From contig NZ_AYTM02000002.1 of the NCBI RefSeq assembly GCF_000507185.2, forward strand, positions 5,057,501 to 5,121,500: DNA of 64,000 bases. The letters are read 5' to 3'. Made by a program: the position numbers and the translations under genes. The DNA is from Pseudomonas syringae KCTC 12500 (GTDB lineage Bacteria > Pseudomonadota > Gammaproteobacteria > Pseudomonadales > Pseudomonadaceae). The number at the start of each line of letters is the position of its first letter. The stretch's first letter is position 1. Below the pieces are notes generated by a model. It was not told where the DNA came from and did not search any database. It was given only the letters and a program-made list of their open reading frames with translations. Positions 52,207 to 60,617 of the stretch are shown in pieces.

Positions 52207-53826
52207 ATGTCCAAATCCCTGCGACTGCAAATTCTAGGTCTGCTCGGCGGTAGCCTTGCGCTTGTGCTGGTCATTGCCTTGGCCTGCTTCAACTTTCTCT
52301 CCGATAACGTGCAGGCTTATCGCAGCCTTATCGACGGCCCGGTCCGGGCGTCGCAACTGGTGGACGAAGCCAACCTGGAGTTCAAGATTCAGGTCCAGGA
52401 GTGGAAAAACGTCCTGTTGCGTGGCAAAACACCCGCCGAGCGCGACAAGTACTGGGGGCAGTTCGAAGAGCAAGAGCGCAAGGTGCAAGGCACGCTGGGT
52501 CGGCTTGCTGAAATGCACGGCACCGACGCGGCGCTGAAAAGCCAGGTGCAGACGCTGCAGCAGGCACACCAGGCGCTGGGTAAGGCCTACCGGACCGGTC
52601 GTGATGCGTTTGTTGCTGCGGGCGGTGACGCTGGCGCGGGTGACATGGCGGTCAAAGGCGTCGACCGTCCTACCAGCGAGCAGATGGCTGGTCTGGTCGA
52701 TCAATTGCACAAGAGCAGCGACGCTCAGTCTGTTGCCATCAGCCATGAAGCCCAACGTACCATTCTGGTCGGTGCCGTGGTGATGCTGGTGTCTGCGCTG
52801 CTGGTCGGTTTGTTGGCGCTGTGGATGGTCAATCGCAACCTGATTGCGCCCATTCGCATGCTTATCGAATACGTCGCCCAGTTGAGCGAAGGCAAATTCG
52901 GGGCGCGTGTCGAGGTCACGCGACAGGACGAACTGGGTCGTCTGGCCGTTGCCGCAAATACCCTGCGGGATTTCCTGGCCGACACCTTCAACCGCCTCAA
53001 GCGCAGCAGCACCGATCTGGACACGGCGGGCGGCGAGTTGAATGCCATTGCCGAGTTGATGGCGCAAGGCACTCATGAGCAGTTCGAGCGTACCGATCAG
53101 GTCGCGACCGCCATGACCGAGATGTCTGCCACCGCTCAGGACGTTGCCCGACATGCCGCCGATGCTGCGCGAGCTGCGGATGAGGCCGACCAGAGCGCTC
53201 AGGATGGCGAGAGGGTCATGCAATTGACCATTGCGACCATCACCCGCATGCGCAACGAGATCGCTTTGACGGCCGATGTCATCGAGCGACTGGAAACCGA
53301 CAGCGGCCGTATTGGCAAAGTGCTGGAAGTGATCCGCAGCATTGCCGATCAGACCAATCTGCTGGCGCTGAATGCCGCGATCGAAGCCGCACGGGCCGGT
53401 GACGCCGGACGCGGTTTCGCGGTGGTGGCTGACGAGGTTCGTACACTGGCGCAGCGTACTGCCGTTTCAACCTCCGAAATCAATCAGATCATCAATTCGG
53501 TGCAAACCGGTGCCAGTGATGCGGTGCAGGCCATTCAGGGCGGTCAGGCGCGGAGTGAAGAGAGCGTGGAGCAGGTCGCGAACGCTGGCGCAACCCTTCA
53601 GCGCATTACCATGGCCGTGGAGAATATTCGCGACATGAATCGCCAGATTGCGACGGCTGCCGAAGAGCAGACTTCCGTGGCAGAGGACATCTCGCGCAAC
53701 CTCACGGAAATCACCGCCATCGCCGTGACCAATCAGGACAACGTCAAACGTACCCAGAACGCCAGTCAGGAACTGAGGGGCCTTTCTACTGGTCTCGGGG
53801 ATGTGATTGCGCGTTTGGGTGCCTGA
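52207..53826 (+). CDS. Methyl-accepting chemotaxis protein
   Basis: A 539-residue chemoreceptor: membrane helix 1 ([20 protein letters not shown]), a compact four-helix-bundle-like periplasmic domain of about 160 residues, helix 2 ([23 protein letters not shown]), HAMP, and a signalling coiled coil with the tip [25 protein letters not shown] 52207 is selected as it starts directly before helix 1. The attractant is unknown. Confidence 0.9.
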   Translation: MSKSLRLQILGLLGGSLALVLVIALACFNFLSDNVQAYRSLIDGPVRASQLVDEANLEFKIQVQEWKNVLLRGKTPAERDKYWGQFEEQERKVQGTLGRLAEMHGTDAALKSQVQTLQQAHQALGKAYRTGRDAFVAAGGDAGAGDMAVKGVDRPTSEQMAGLVDQLHKSSDAQSVAISHEAQRTILVGAVVMLVSALLVGLLALWMVNRNLIAPIRMLIEYVAQLSEGKFGARVEVTRQDELGRLAVAANTLRDFLADTFNRLKRSSTDLDTAGGELNAIAELMAQGTHEQFERTDQVATAMTEMSATAQDVARHAADAARAADEADQSAQDGERVMQLTIATITRMRNEIALTADVIERLETDSGRIGKVLEVIRSIADQTNLLALNAAIEAARAGDAGRGFAVVADEVRTLAQRTAVSTSEINQIINSVQTGASDAVQAIQGGQARSEESVEQVANAGATLQRITMAVENIRDMNRQIATAAEEQTSVAEDISRNLTEITAIAVTNQDNVKRTQNASQELRGLSTGLGDVIARLGA

Positions 53827-53845
53827 GTCACTTGAAAACCTGACA

Positions 53846-53867
53846 GCCTCTTCGGCGTATAAGAGGC
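53846..53867. terminator. Hairpin between converging chemoreceptor and methyltransferase genes
   Basis: GCCTCTT-cggcgtat-AAGAGGC lies in the 57-bp gap between two stop codons. It has no strong T-tract and may serve both genes. Confidence 0.45.
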
Positions 53868-53883
53868 GGTCAGCCCCGGCCCG

Positions 53884-54846
53884 TTACGCCCATCCGCTGC
53901 GGCTCAGGCCTTCTGCCTTGAACACCAGCGCCTTCAGGCCGCCCTCAACGCGAGCGTCGGGGAACTCCGGCGGGTTTTCCAGGCGCTGCTCGAAGCGCAG
54001 GCAAGGTGCTTCGACTGCGGTGTGCTGAATCAGAAAGTCCGGTCCCAGTGCGGGATCGTTCATGCACGCCAGCACTGAACCGTTCTCGTCCAGCAACTCC
54101 GGCAATCGACGCAGGACACGCTGGTAGTCCTTGTCGAGCATGAAACTGCCTTTCTGGAAGGACGGCGGGTCAATAATGACCAGGTCATAAGGGCCGCAAC
54201 GGGTGACCTTGGCCCAGGACTTGAACAGGTCATGGCCCAGAAAGGTCACGCGGCTGAGGTCCTGATCATTGAGGCGATGATTCTCGCGACCGCGATTCAA
54301 CGCAGCACGGGCCATGTCCAGATTCACGACGTGGTCGGCCCCCCCGGCCAGGGCGGCGACCGAGAAGCCGCAGGTGTAGGCGAACAGATTGAGGATGCGT
54401 TTGCCCTTGGCCTGAGCCTGCACCCATTCACGGCCGTAGCGCATGTCCAGAAACAGCCCGCTGTTCTGCTTTTTGCCGAAATCGACTTTGTAGCGCAGGC
54501 CGTTTTCGGTGATCACCCATTCATCCACGACCTCGCCGGTCAGCCATTGGGTGGTGCTCTGAGGCAGATAGCGGTGTTGCAGCAGTAGGGTGTGAGCCTG
54601 GCTGTGCTGCCACTGGGGCGTTTCGATCAACGCGTGCAACAGCTGCATCAATGCTGCCAGCTCGGATTCAAGAGGCTCCTTGAACACCGAGACCAGCACC
54701 ACGCCCTGCATCCAGTCGACGGTGATGTGCTCCAGCCCTGGCCACACACGACCACGGCCGTGAAACAGGCGGCGGGTTTCATTCGGGACGTTGTTGAACG
54801 CGTCGATCAGGTGCTGTTGCAGAATCGCGAGTGCTTCAGGGGTCAT
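53884..54846 (-). CDS. Class I SAM-dependent methyltransferase (RlmK/RlmI-like)
   Basis: A 320-residue enzyme: SAM site ILNLFAYTCGFSVAALAGGADHVVNLD, catalytic motif VIIDPPSFQKGSF, and an N-terminal RNA-recognition-like part (VVDEWVITENGLRYKVDFGKKQNSGLFLDMR). This is the layout of 23S rRNA methyltransferases of the RlmI/RlmK group, without the PUA domain of RlmI. The RNA target cannot be stated. Confidence 0.85.
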   Translation of the reverse strand: MTPEALAILQQHLIDAFNNVPNETRRLFHGRGRVWPGLEHITVDWMQGVVLVSVFKEPLESELAALMQLLHALIETPQWQHSQAHTLLLQHRYLPQSTTQWLTGEVVDEWVITENGLRYKVDFGKKQNSGLFLDMRYGREWVQAQAKGKRILNLFAYTCGFSVAALAGGADHVVNLDMARAALNRGRENHRLNDQDLSRVTFLGHDLFKSWAKVTRCGPYDLVIIDPPSFQKGSFMLDKDYQRVLRRLPELLDENGSVLACMNDPALGPDFLIQHTAVEAPCLRFEQRLENPPEFPDARVEGGLKALVFKAEGLSRSGWA

Positions 54847-54911
54847 GGCGCAGATCGGTCAGGAAAAGCTGCGTATGGTAAACGTATTTCAGCAGATGGG
54901 CATCGCAGGGT

Positions 54912-55616
54912 TCAGCGTGGCATGTATTGACGTTGCCAGCGGTGCGGGATTTTCAGCGAAACCAGTCCCAGCAACGCCGACAAGCTGCCGCTGATCAACA
55001 GGGCGTTGAGCCCCAGGCGGTGCTCGAGTAGCGCGCCTATCACGGCCCCGATGAACATGCCGACCCAGGGGACCAGTTGCACGCGCCAGCCGTCCCGGCG
55101 TTCCCCCAGCATCCAGCGCCCCAGGCCACGACCGAAACGCGACAGCGCACCGGTCACGTAAGTCAGACCGACCGGCAGCCCGTTGACCTGCTCGACGGCG
55201 GCGTTGAGCATGCCCATTGCCAGAATCGCCCAGATCAGCGCGAGCATGTTGCTTTCCAGTGGCCATGCGGCAGCCGCACAAAGCAGCGTGGCGATGCCCA
55301 GCAGCAAAGGCAGGGCACGCCGCCCGCCAAGGCGCACAACCACCACGCCCAGCGCATTGCCGGCAATGAAAGCAAGGATTGCAAGGGTCAGACGCACCGT
55401 CACGCTCAGGTCGCCATCACTGATCGCAACGGCAAGCCGGGTGGTGTTGCCACTCATGAACGAAACGAAATCGCCGGTCGCCATGAAGCCAATGGCATCG
55501 GTCATGCCGGCCAGAACCGACAGGCTCGCAACCAGCCCCATACCGACCCGGCCACGCCATTTCTGCAGGCTCAGATGCCTTGGGCTGACGCTGGAAGTGG
55601 CGGGCTGTGGCAGCAT
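54912..55616 (-). CDS. YoaK/DUF1275 family membrane protein
   Basis: A 234-residue protein with about six helices and the family stretch GMTDAIGFMATGDFVSFMSGNTTRLAVA, plus GALSRFGRGLG. Members are small inner-membrane proteins of unknown role, sometimes tied to oxidative or acid stress. It is 65 bp downstream of the minus-strand methyltransferase start and probably separate. Confidence 0.88.
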   Translation of the reverse strand: MLPQPATSSVSPRHLSLQKWRGRVGMGLVASLSVLAGMTDAIGFMATGDFVSFMSGNTTRLAVAISDGDLSVTVRLTLAILAFIAGNALGVVVVRLGGRRALPLLLGIATLLCAAAAWPLESNMLALIWAILAMGMLNAAVEQVNGLPVGLTYVTGALSRFGRGLGRWMLGERRDGWRVQLVPWVGMFIGAVIGALLEHRLGLNALLISGSLSALLGLVSLKIPHRWQRQYMPR

Positions 55617-55666
55617 CGAAGGTCCTCTGGACCGAAGAAAGCGCGTCTGAACTTGGGTGCAGCGAT

Positions 55667-55894
55667 TTACAGCGGCTTGGCGCGCACGATCCGCTTGGCC
55701 TTGACCTCATCAGCATAGGCTTTGAGCTGGTCGGCATCGCTGTAAAGACGGTTGACCATCTGCAGCACTGCGGTGACATCCACATCGTTCATCTGCGAGG
55801 CGAGTTTGAGAATTTCTTCCGCCGTGTTTTCCAGGTTGGTTGCTGTCCCTTTCAGGTGTCGCTTCAGCTCCTGAGTCGACTTATTGAGCGCCAT
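55667..55894 (-). CDS. Small hypothetical helical protein
   Basis: A 75-residue protein, basic at both ends, with a predicted amphipathic helix (LKRHLKGTATNLENTAEEILKLASQMND). It is not recognised, although the pattern is of the kind seen in conserved small pseudomonad proteins. Start ATG 55894 has AGGAAC upstream. Confidence 0.65.
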   Translation of the reverse strand: MALNKSTQELKRHLKGTATNLENTAEEILKLASQMNDVDVTAVLQMVNRLYSDADQLKAYADEVKAKRIVRAKPL

Positions 55895-56023
55895 ACGTGT
55901 TCCTGTGCCAAGACCTTGAATTCCATACCCGGAGCATGGCTTTTTCTGCGATAACAAGCAATCAGGCGTGTGCCTGTGCGTCAGGGTATCGGCCGATTCA
56001 GGCTGATCTGCAAGGCAAGCTGC

Positions 56024-56365
56024 TCAATCGTCGCGGGTCAGCACTTCCAGCAGTTCTATTTCGAACGTCAGGTCGGCACCGGGCTTGATGTGCGCGCCCA
56101 TGCTTCTGTCGCCGTAAGCAAGGTGAGCGGGGACGAACAATTGACGCTTTCCGCCGACTTTCATGCCAATCAGGCCCTGGTCCCAGCCTTTAATGACGCG
56201 ACCAGTGCCGATCACGCACTGAAACGGCTTGCCACGCTCGTGGGAGGAATCGAACACAGTCCCGTCTTCAAGGGTTCCGGTGTAATGCGTGGTGATCAGT
56301 GCACCCTTTACCGCTGCCTTGCCCTCGCCGGGGTGCAGATCGGTAATCTGTAATTCTTTGCTCAT
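56024..56365 (-). CDS. FKBP-type peptidyl-prolyl isomerase
   Basis: A 113-residue single-domain isomerase: THYTGTLEDGTVFDSSHERGKPF, VIKGWDQGLIGMKVGGKRQLFVPAHLAYGDRS and DLTFEIELLEV, which make up the FKBP pocket. No signal peptide, so cytoplasmic. It probably helps protein folding. Confidence 0.92.
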   Translation of the reverse strand: MSKELQITDLHPGEGKAAVKGALITTHYTGTLEDGTVFDSSHERGKPFQCVIGTGRVIKGWDQGLIGMKVGGKRQLFVPAHLAYGDRSMGAHIKPGADLTFEIELLEVLTRDD

Positions 56366-56470
56366 TGCCAAGCTTCCGGTGGCAGCGCGCTCTGTCATTG
56401 GCGCGAGCGGGCTTTCTCGCAGAAAAGCCGCTTCATGACAAGCCGCCTCATGACAAACCGGTGGAAACGA

Positions 56471-56500
56471 AAACGGGGGAAGCTTTCGCTTCCCCCGTTT
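56471..56500 (-). terminator. Terminator after the 93-residue membrane protein gene
   Basis: AAACGGGGGAAGC pairs with GCTTCCCCCGTTT over a four-base loop, 19 bp beyond the stop of the minus-strand gene at 56520, followed on that strand by TTCGTTT. Confidence 0.85.
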
Positions 56501-56519
56501 AGTCGAACCCCAGTAACTG

Positions 56520-56801
56520 TCAGAGATTCTGCGAGCTGACCACCATGGCCTGCGCGATGTTCTCTTTCTGCTCTTGAGTGAAGCCGTCCCAGATATTGGT
56601 CTTGGCGTAGTAACCCAGGCCCGCCAGGCAATAAAGGCTGAGGGTCAGAACGATGACGATCGAAACAAAGGTCCAGCGGCCTTCGTCATCGTCTTCCCGT
56701 GTGAAGCTGCGCGAATAGTTGTCCTCTGCGCTGCGGAAGAACAGCGCGGACGACAGACGCTTGAGCCACTGGAACAAATGAACAACAACGATGCGCAGCA
56801 T
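56520..56801 (-). CDS. Small single-pass membrane protein, hypothetical
   Basis: A 93-residue protein: N-terminal amphipathic part (LRIVVVHLFQWLKRLSSALFF), acidic loop (REDDDEGRW), one clear membrane helix (FVSIVIVLTLSLYCLAGLGYY), and a soluble C-terminus. Not recognised. The ribosome binding site (GAGGTG) is good. Upstream lies a hairpin with T-tract (56882-56910) inside its probable leader. Confidence 0.7.
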   Translation of the reverse strand: MLRIVVVHLFQWLKRLSSALFFRSAEDNYSRSFTREDDDEGRWTFVSIVIVLTLSLYCLAGLGYYAKTNIWDGFTQEQKENIAQAMVVSSQNL

Positions 56802-56881
56802 GGGTAAATCACCTCAAAGGTTAAGAAAACGGGTTGCCCGGATGCCGTCGAGGGCATCGGATGCAAAAGCTGAAAACGAAA

Positions 56882-56910
56882 AAAGCCCGTCTATGACGGG
56901 CTTTCTTTTT
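56882..56910. terminator. Bidirectional terminator-like hairpin without an assigned upstream gene
   Basis: AAAGCCCGTC-tat-GACGGGCTTT is followed by CTTTTT on the plus strand and by TTTCGTTTT on the minus strand. No protein gene ends here, so it could end a small RNA or attenuate the 56801 gene. A second hairpin (GATGCC/GGCATC) lies between it and that start codon. Confidence 0.7.
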
Positions 56911-57455
56911 ATGATTCTGTTCAGGCGAGCAGTGAAGGGCGACGTTGAAACGGATCGCGAGCAGCACTGCGCATGCCTGACGGTATGGAAACATTTTAAA
57001 ACAAATGGATTGGCGCATCTACCCGCGCCATTCTGTTGTCAGACAACTGGTAGTGCCTGGAGGTGTGACAAAACGTCGCCCTGTGCTCATTTGCTGCTCA
57101 GCAAGCAGCAAGCAGCATGCTCCGTGGTCAAGTCTTGTAATACTTTCTCAACGTACGAAACATCTATGTGTATTGTACGATCAGCGCCCGTATTGATTTT
57201 CAGGACTGTATGAATACCCTCCAGGAGCCTCCGAGTTGTCCTCCTCCCATCGCTTATGGCTGGCCGGTGATCTCACTGTTACCGAGCAGGCCGCTCCATT
57301 CGAACGTCTCTCTACTTAGCCTCTTGCACTGCATGGATTACGGCAGACCTTCGCGTCCTGACGCTGCAACGCCATGCCTGACGTTCAGCCATGGTGTCTG
57401 GTCTACAGTGACCCATACCAACCCCTGCCATTTTTATCGTGAGGCTGCATAAACC
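56911..57455. other. Long leader region of the TerC-CorC gene, no gene seen
   Basis: About 545 bases without a convincing frame. It holds a GTTGTC-a-GACAAC palindrome (57035-57047) and presumably the promoter of the gene at 57456. TerC-type genes in other bacteria can carry Mn- or pH-sensing leaders, but no yybP-ykoY consensus was recognised. Confidence 0.4.
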
Positions 57456-59024
57456 ATGGAATGGATCGCTGATCCCACGGCATGGCTTGGCCTGCTGACC
57501 CTTATCGTGCTGGAACTGGTGCTGGGCATCGACAACCTGGTGTTCATCGCCATCCTGGCCGACAAACTGCCCCCTGAACAACGCGACAAGGCGCGCGTCA
57601 TCGGTCTGTCGCTGGCATTGATCATGCGCCTTGGCCTGCTGGCGAGCATCTCGTGGATGGTGACCCTGACCGAGCCTTTGTTCGAGGTCTTCGGCAAGAC
57701 GTTCTCCGGTCGCGACCTGATCATGCTGTTTGGTGGTGTGTTCCTGCTGTTCAAGGCCACCATGGAACTGCACGAGCGCCTGGAAGGCCACGTCGCCCAG
57801 CGCGCCGGTAATGCGGGCTATGCGTTGTTCTGGCCTATCGTTGCGCAGATCGTCGTACTGGACGCCGTGTTCTCGCTGGATGCGGTGATTACCGCCGTCG
57901 GCATGGTCGAGCACCTGTCGGTGATGATGATCGCTGTGATCTTCTCCATCGGCCTGATGATGATTGCCAGCAAGCCGCTGACCAAATTCGTCAACAGCCG
58001 CCCGACGGTGATCATGCTGTGTCTGGGCTTCCTGATGATGATCGGTTTCAGCCTGACCGCCGAAGGCCTGGGCTTCCATATTCCCAAGGGCTATCTGTAT
58101 GCGGCCATCGGCTTCTCGATCCTCATCGAAGTGTTCAACCAGATCGCCCGCAAGCGCAGCAAGAAGTCGGCTCATGGCCACCTGCCGCGCCGCGAGCGGG
58201 CAGCCCACGCGGTGATGCGCCTGCTGGGCGGTCGCAAGCTGGAGTCTGGTGACGTCGATGAGGAAATCACCGACATGCTGGATGGGGAAAGCAGCGAGCC
58301 GGTGTTCGACCGTCGTGAGCGCGTGATGATCAGCGGCGTACTGCAGCTGGCAGAGCGGCCGATTCGCACAGTGATGACGCCGAGGGCGGAAGTCGACTGT
58401 ATCGACCTGAACGACAGCGCCGAGAAGATCCGTCTGAAACTGATGCACTCGTCCTACTCGCGTCTGCCGCTGATTGGCGAGCGCGGTATCGATGAGCCGC
58501 TGGGCTTCGTGCACAAGAAAGAGCTGTTCAAGGAGCTGTTGTCCGGCAACGAGCCCGACTTGAAACTGATGTCGCGCAAGGCAATCAACCTGCTGGAAAG
58601 CTTCACCATCCTCAATGCCCTGGAGCAGATGCGCAAGGAATCGACGCACATCGCCTTTGTGGTCAACGAGTTTGGTGACTTCATCGGCGTCTTGAGCATG
58701 ACCGACATTCTCGAGTCCATCGCTGGCCAGCTGCCTGACGCCAGCGAAGTGGAAGGACCGGACATTGTCGAGCAGGGCGAGGACTTCGTGGTATCGGGTG
58801 CCTTGAACCTGAGCCTGATTCGCGAGCGCACCGGCTTCCAGGTCAAGGCGACCGAGGACTATCAGACCCTCGCCGGACTGGTCATGAGCCTGCTCGATCG
58901 CCTGCCGTCTACCGGCGACAGCCTCAGCTGGCAGGGCTGGAACCTGCACGTCGTCGGGGTGGAAGAGCGTCGAGTGACTCGGGTGTTGCTGCAGAAGCAG
59001 CCCGATATGGGGGCTGGCAAATAA
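57456..59024 (+). CDS. TerC-CBS-CorC/HlyC fusion membrane protein (YoaE/YegH type)
   Basis: A 522-residue protein. The first 230 residues are a TerC-family domain of about seven helices ([46 protein letters not shown], with acidic residues in the helices). Then follow a CBS pair ([46 protein letters not shown]) and a C-terminal transporter-associated domain ([18 protein letters not shown]). It resembles E. coli YoaE throughout. Metal transport is likely but undefined. Confidence 0.92.
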   Translation: MEWIADPTAWLGLLTLIVLELVLGIDNLVFIAILADKLPPEQRDKARVIGLSLALIMRLGLLASISWMVTLTEPLFEVFGKTFSGRDLIMLFGGVFLLFKATMELHERLEGHVAQRAGNAGYALFWPIVAQIVVLDAVFSLDAVITAVGMVEHLSVMMIAVIFSIGLMMIASKPLTKFVNSRPTVIMLCLGFLMMIGFSLTAEGLGFHIPKGYLYAAIGFSILIEVFNQIARKRSKKSAHGHLPRRERAAHAVMRLLGGRKLESGDVDEEITDMLDGESSEPVFDRRERVMISGVLQLAERPIRTVMTPRAEVDCIDLNDSAEKIRLKLMHSSYSRLPLIGERGIDEPLGFVHKKELFKELLSGNEPDLKLMSRKAINLLESFTILNALEQMRKESTHIAFVVNEFGDFIGVLSMTDILESIAGQLPDASEVEGPDIVEQGEDFVVSGALNLSLIRERTGFQVKATEDYQTLAGLVMSLLDRLPSTGDSLSWQGWNLHVVGVEERRVTRVLLQKQPDMGAGK

Positions 59025-59041
59025 GCACCGAGCTGTAATGC

Positions 59042-59082
59042 AAAACGGGGCCTGCTCATGCTGAGCAGGCCCCGTTTTCATG
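59042..59082 (+). terminator. Strong Rho-independent terminator after the TerC gene
   Basis: A 17-bp perfect stem (59042-59058 with 59062-59078), loop TGC, ends in CGTTTTCA, 17 bp past the stop. On the opposite strand it can also end the converging GNAT transcript. Confidence 0.93.
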
Positions 59083-59094
59083 TGCGCGTCATGC

Positions 59095-59670
59095 TTATTT
59101 TCGACGCGGACGCGACACCACGGATTCGATATTCTTGCGGCCAATCAGTTTGGGCTGCGCAGGCTCTTTGGCCACAGGCTCATCAGCCAGCCACTTGAAC
59201 ATCACCAGACAATCCACCAGGCCCAATCGGGCATGACGATAAGCCTTGGGCAACCGCCCGACCGTCTCGAAACCCAGCTTGCTCCACAACCCGACCGCCA
59301 CCTCATTACTGGCGACCACCGAATTGAACTGCATCGCCAGGAACCCGCTGTCGCGCGCAAGTTGCTGCGAATGCTCACACATCAACCGCGCCACACCACG
59401 ACCCCGCGCCGCGTCCGTCACCATATAGCCACAGTTGCAGACATGATTACCCGGGCCTGCCGCATTAGCCTTCAGGTAATAGCTGCCCAACAGCTGGCCA
59501 TCTTCCTCGGCAATCAACGTGTGCAGCGGCGCCTTCATCCACAAATCGCGGGCCTGCTCCTGAGTGAGGGCAGGGTCGTAGGCGTAGGTTTCCTGAGCGA
59601 TGACGACAGCTTGAAAGGTGGGCCAGAAGCGCTCGAAATCTTCCGGTGTCATGGGGCGGATCTGGATCAT
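59095..59670 (-). CDS. GNAT family N-acetyltransferase
   Basis: A 191-residue acetyltransferase: MIQIRPMTPEDFERFWPTFQAVV, acetyl-CoA loop GYMVTDAARGRGVARLMCEH, and NEVAVGLWSKLGFETVGRLPKAYRH. The substrate is unknown; the layout is common in pseudomonads. A basic C-terminal tail (VVSRPRRK) is present. The MITE-like element starts 46 bp upstream of its start. Confidence 0.9.
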   Translation of the reverse strand: MIQIRPMTPEDFERFWPTFQAVVIAQETYAYDPALTQEQARDLWMKAPLHTLIAEEDGQLLGSYYLKANAAGPGNHVCNCGYMVTDAARGRGVARLMCEHSQQLARDSGFLAMQFNSVVASNEVAVGLWSKLGFETVGRLPKAYRHARLGLVDCLVMFKWLADEPVAKEPAQPKLIGRKNIESVVSRPRRK

Positions 59671-59715
59671 GGTGAGGCCTTGGTGGGTAGGGCTTGAAGT
59701 CCGGCGTGTACGTTA

Positions 59716-59856
59716 GGCTCTGTACGAAAAGTGGCTGCGCTCGGTGATGCTTCGTTAAAAACAGGCTCGGAATGCTCATTTACAACACGTAGACTCCGCT
59801 TCCTCGCCTGTTTTTGCCTCGCCTGACCTTCGCTCGCCGACTTTTCGTACAGAGCC
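59716..59856. mobile_element. 141-bp MITE-like element with 17-bp terminal inverted repeats
   Basis: GGCTCTGTACGAAAAGT (59716-59732) is the exact reverse complement of ACTTTTCGTACAGAGCC (59840-59856). A second inner pair, AAAAACAGGC/GCCTGTTTTT (59757-59766 and 59806-59815), nests inside. Both ends are flanked by TA, compatible with a two-base target duplication. It is too short for a transposase. I remember similar termini in P. syringae genomes, so it is probably moved by a transposase in trans. Confidence 0.75.
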
Positions 59857-59869
59857 TAGCTTGGGTGTG

Positions 59870-60613
59870 TTACCACTTCCAGGCTTTTTCGGTGAACTCA
59901 GCCGTGGAGGGGAGCACGGTGTGGAGAAAGCTCAGGTACTTGTTGAACAGTACCTCGTGCTGGAAGCGGACCTCGAAGCCGAGAGTGACGTCCGTGCGGT
60001 GCGTGATGATCATCAAGCGTTTGCGGTCGACAGTGACGAAGTTGTACTCGCCCCATGGCAGGCTTTGTTCGTGGTGGATGGGGTTTTCCCAGTTGAGTAG
60101 CTTGATGGCTGCGATGAATACCATGGCCACGGGGCCGATCAGGAAGAGCAGCGAGCCGGTGAGTATGGCTACGAATACGAACAGCATGATCACGGAGATG
60201 GCGATGCCTTTGAAAAAGGAAGAGGCGAAGTCGGGGTAGTGGAGGTAGTACTCGAGGTGGGCTCTGTCGGTTTTGATGGTGTAGTTGTAGATGGTTTTTT
60301 GGCGGACGCCTAACGCTATGATGTAGATGGCGGCGCCCGCAAATGTGTACACCAGAAAAAGTGCCTCAGAGGGCTTCTCTAGATAGACATCCCTGCCAAG
60401 CCATATGCAGAAGCTCATGGGCAGCGCGCATATAAATATCGTACCTAGCTGGGTCCAAAATATTTCATTGGGGGATCTTGCCATGGTTTTTATGGACCAG
60501 TTAAAAATATCGTTGCTCGCTAGGCTCGGACTGATTGTTTTAGCATTACCTGAATCATCAGCGATGTTGTTTTTTGTTTTTTGCAAGATAGGGGCTTTCG
60601 TTTTATCAGTCAT
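59870..60613 (-). CDS. Probable immunity protein of the T6SS effector (multi-pass membrane)
   Basis: A 247-residue protein with helices FWTQLGTIFICALPMSFCIWL, AALFLVYTFAGAAIYIIAL-like and ISVIMLFVFVAILTGSLLFLIGPVAMVFIAAI. It starts 4 bp after the effector stop, so the two are co-expressed. The size and membrane topology fit immunity to a pore-forming effector (TsiV2, which protects against VasX, is of similar size). Both proteins open with MTDK. Not recognised by family; function inferred from context. Confidence 0.75.
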   Translation of the reverse strand: MTDKTKAPILQKTKNNIADDSGNAKTISPSLASNDIFNWSIKTMARSPNEIFWTQLGTIFICALPMSFCIWLGRDVYLEKPSEALFLVYTFAGAAIYIIALGVRQKTIYNYTIKTDRAHLEYYLHYPDFASSFFKGIAISVIMLFVFVAILTGSLLFLIGPVAMVFIAAIKLLNWENPIHHEQSLPWGEYNFVTVDRKRLMIITHRTDVTLGFEVRFQHEVLFNKYLSFLHTVLPSTAEFTEKAWKW

Positions 60614-60617
60614 GATG

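Noticed and set aside
56911..57455. yybP-ykoY manganese riboswitch ahead of the TerC gene
   Set aside because: The location is suitable, but the conserved loop sequences of that riboswitch were not found by eye.
57312..59144. 610-residue minus-strand frame opposite the TerC-CorC gene
   Set aside because: Antisense shadow rich in His, Gln and Asp; the plus-strand protein matches YoaE along its full length.
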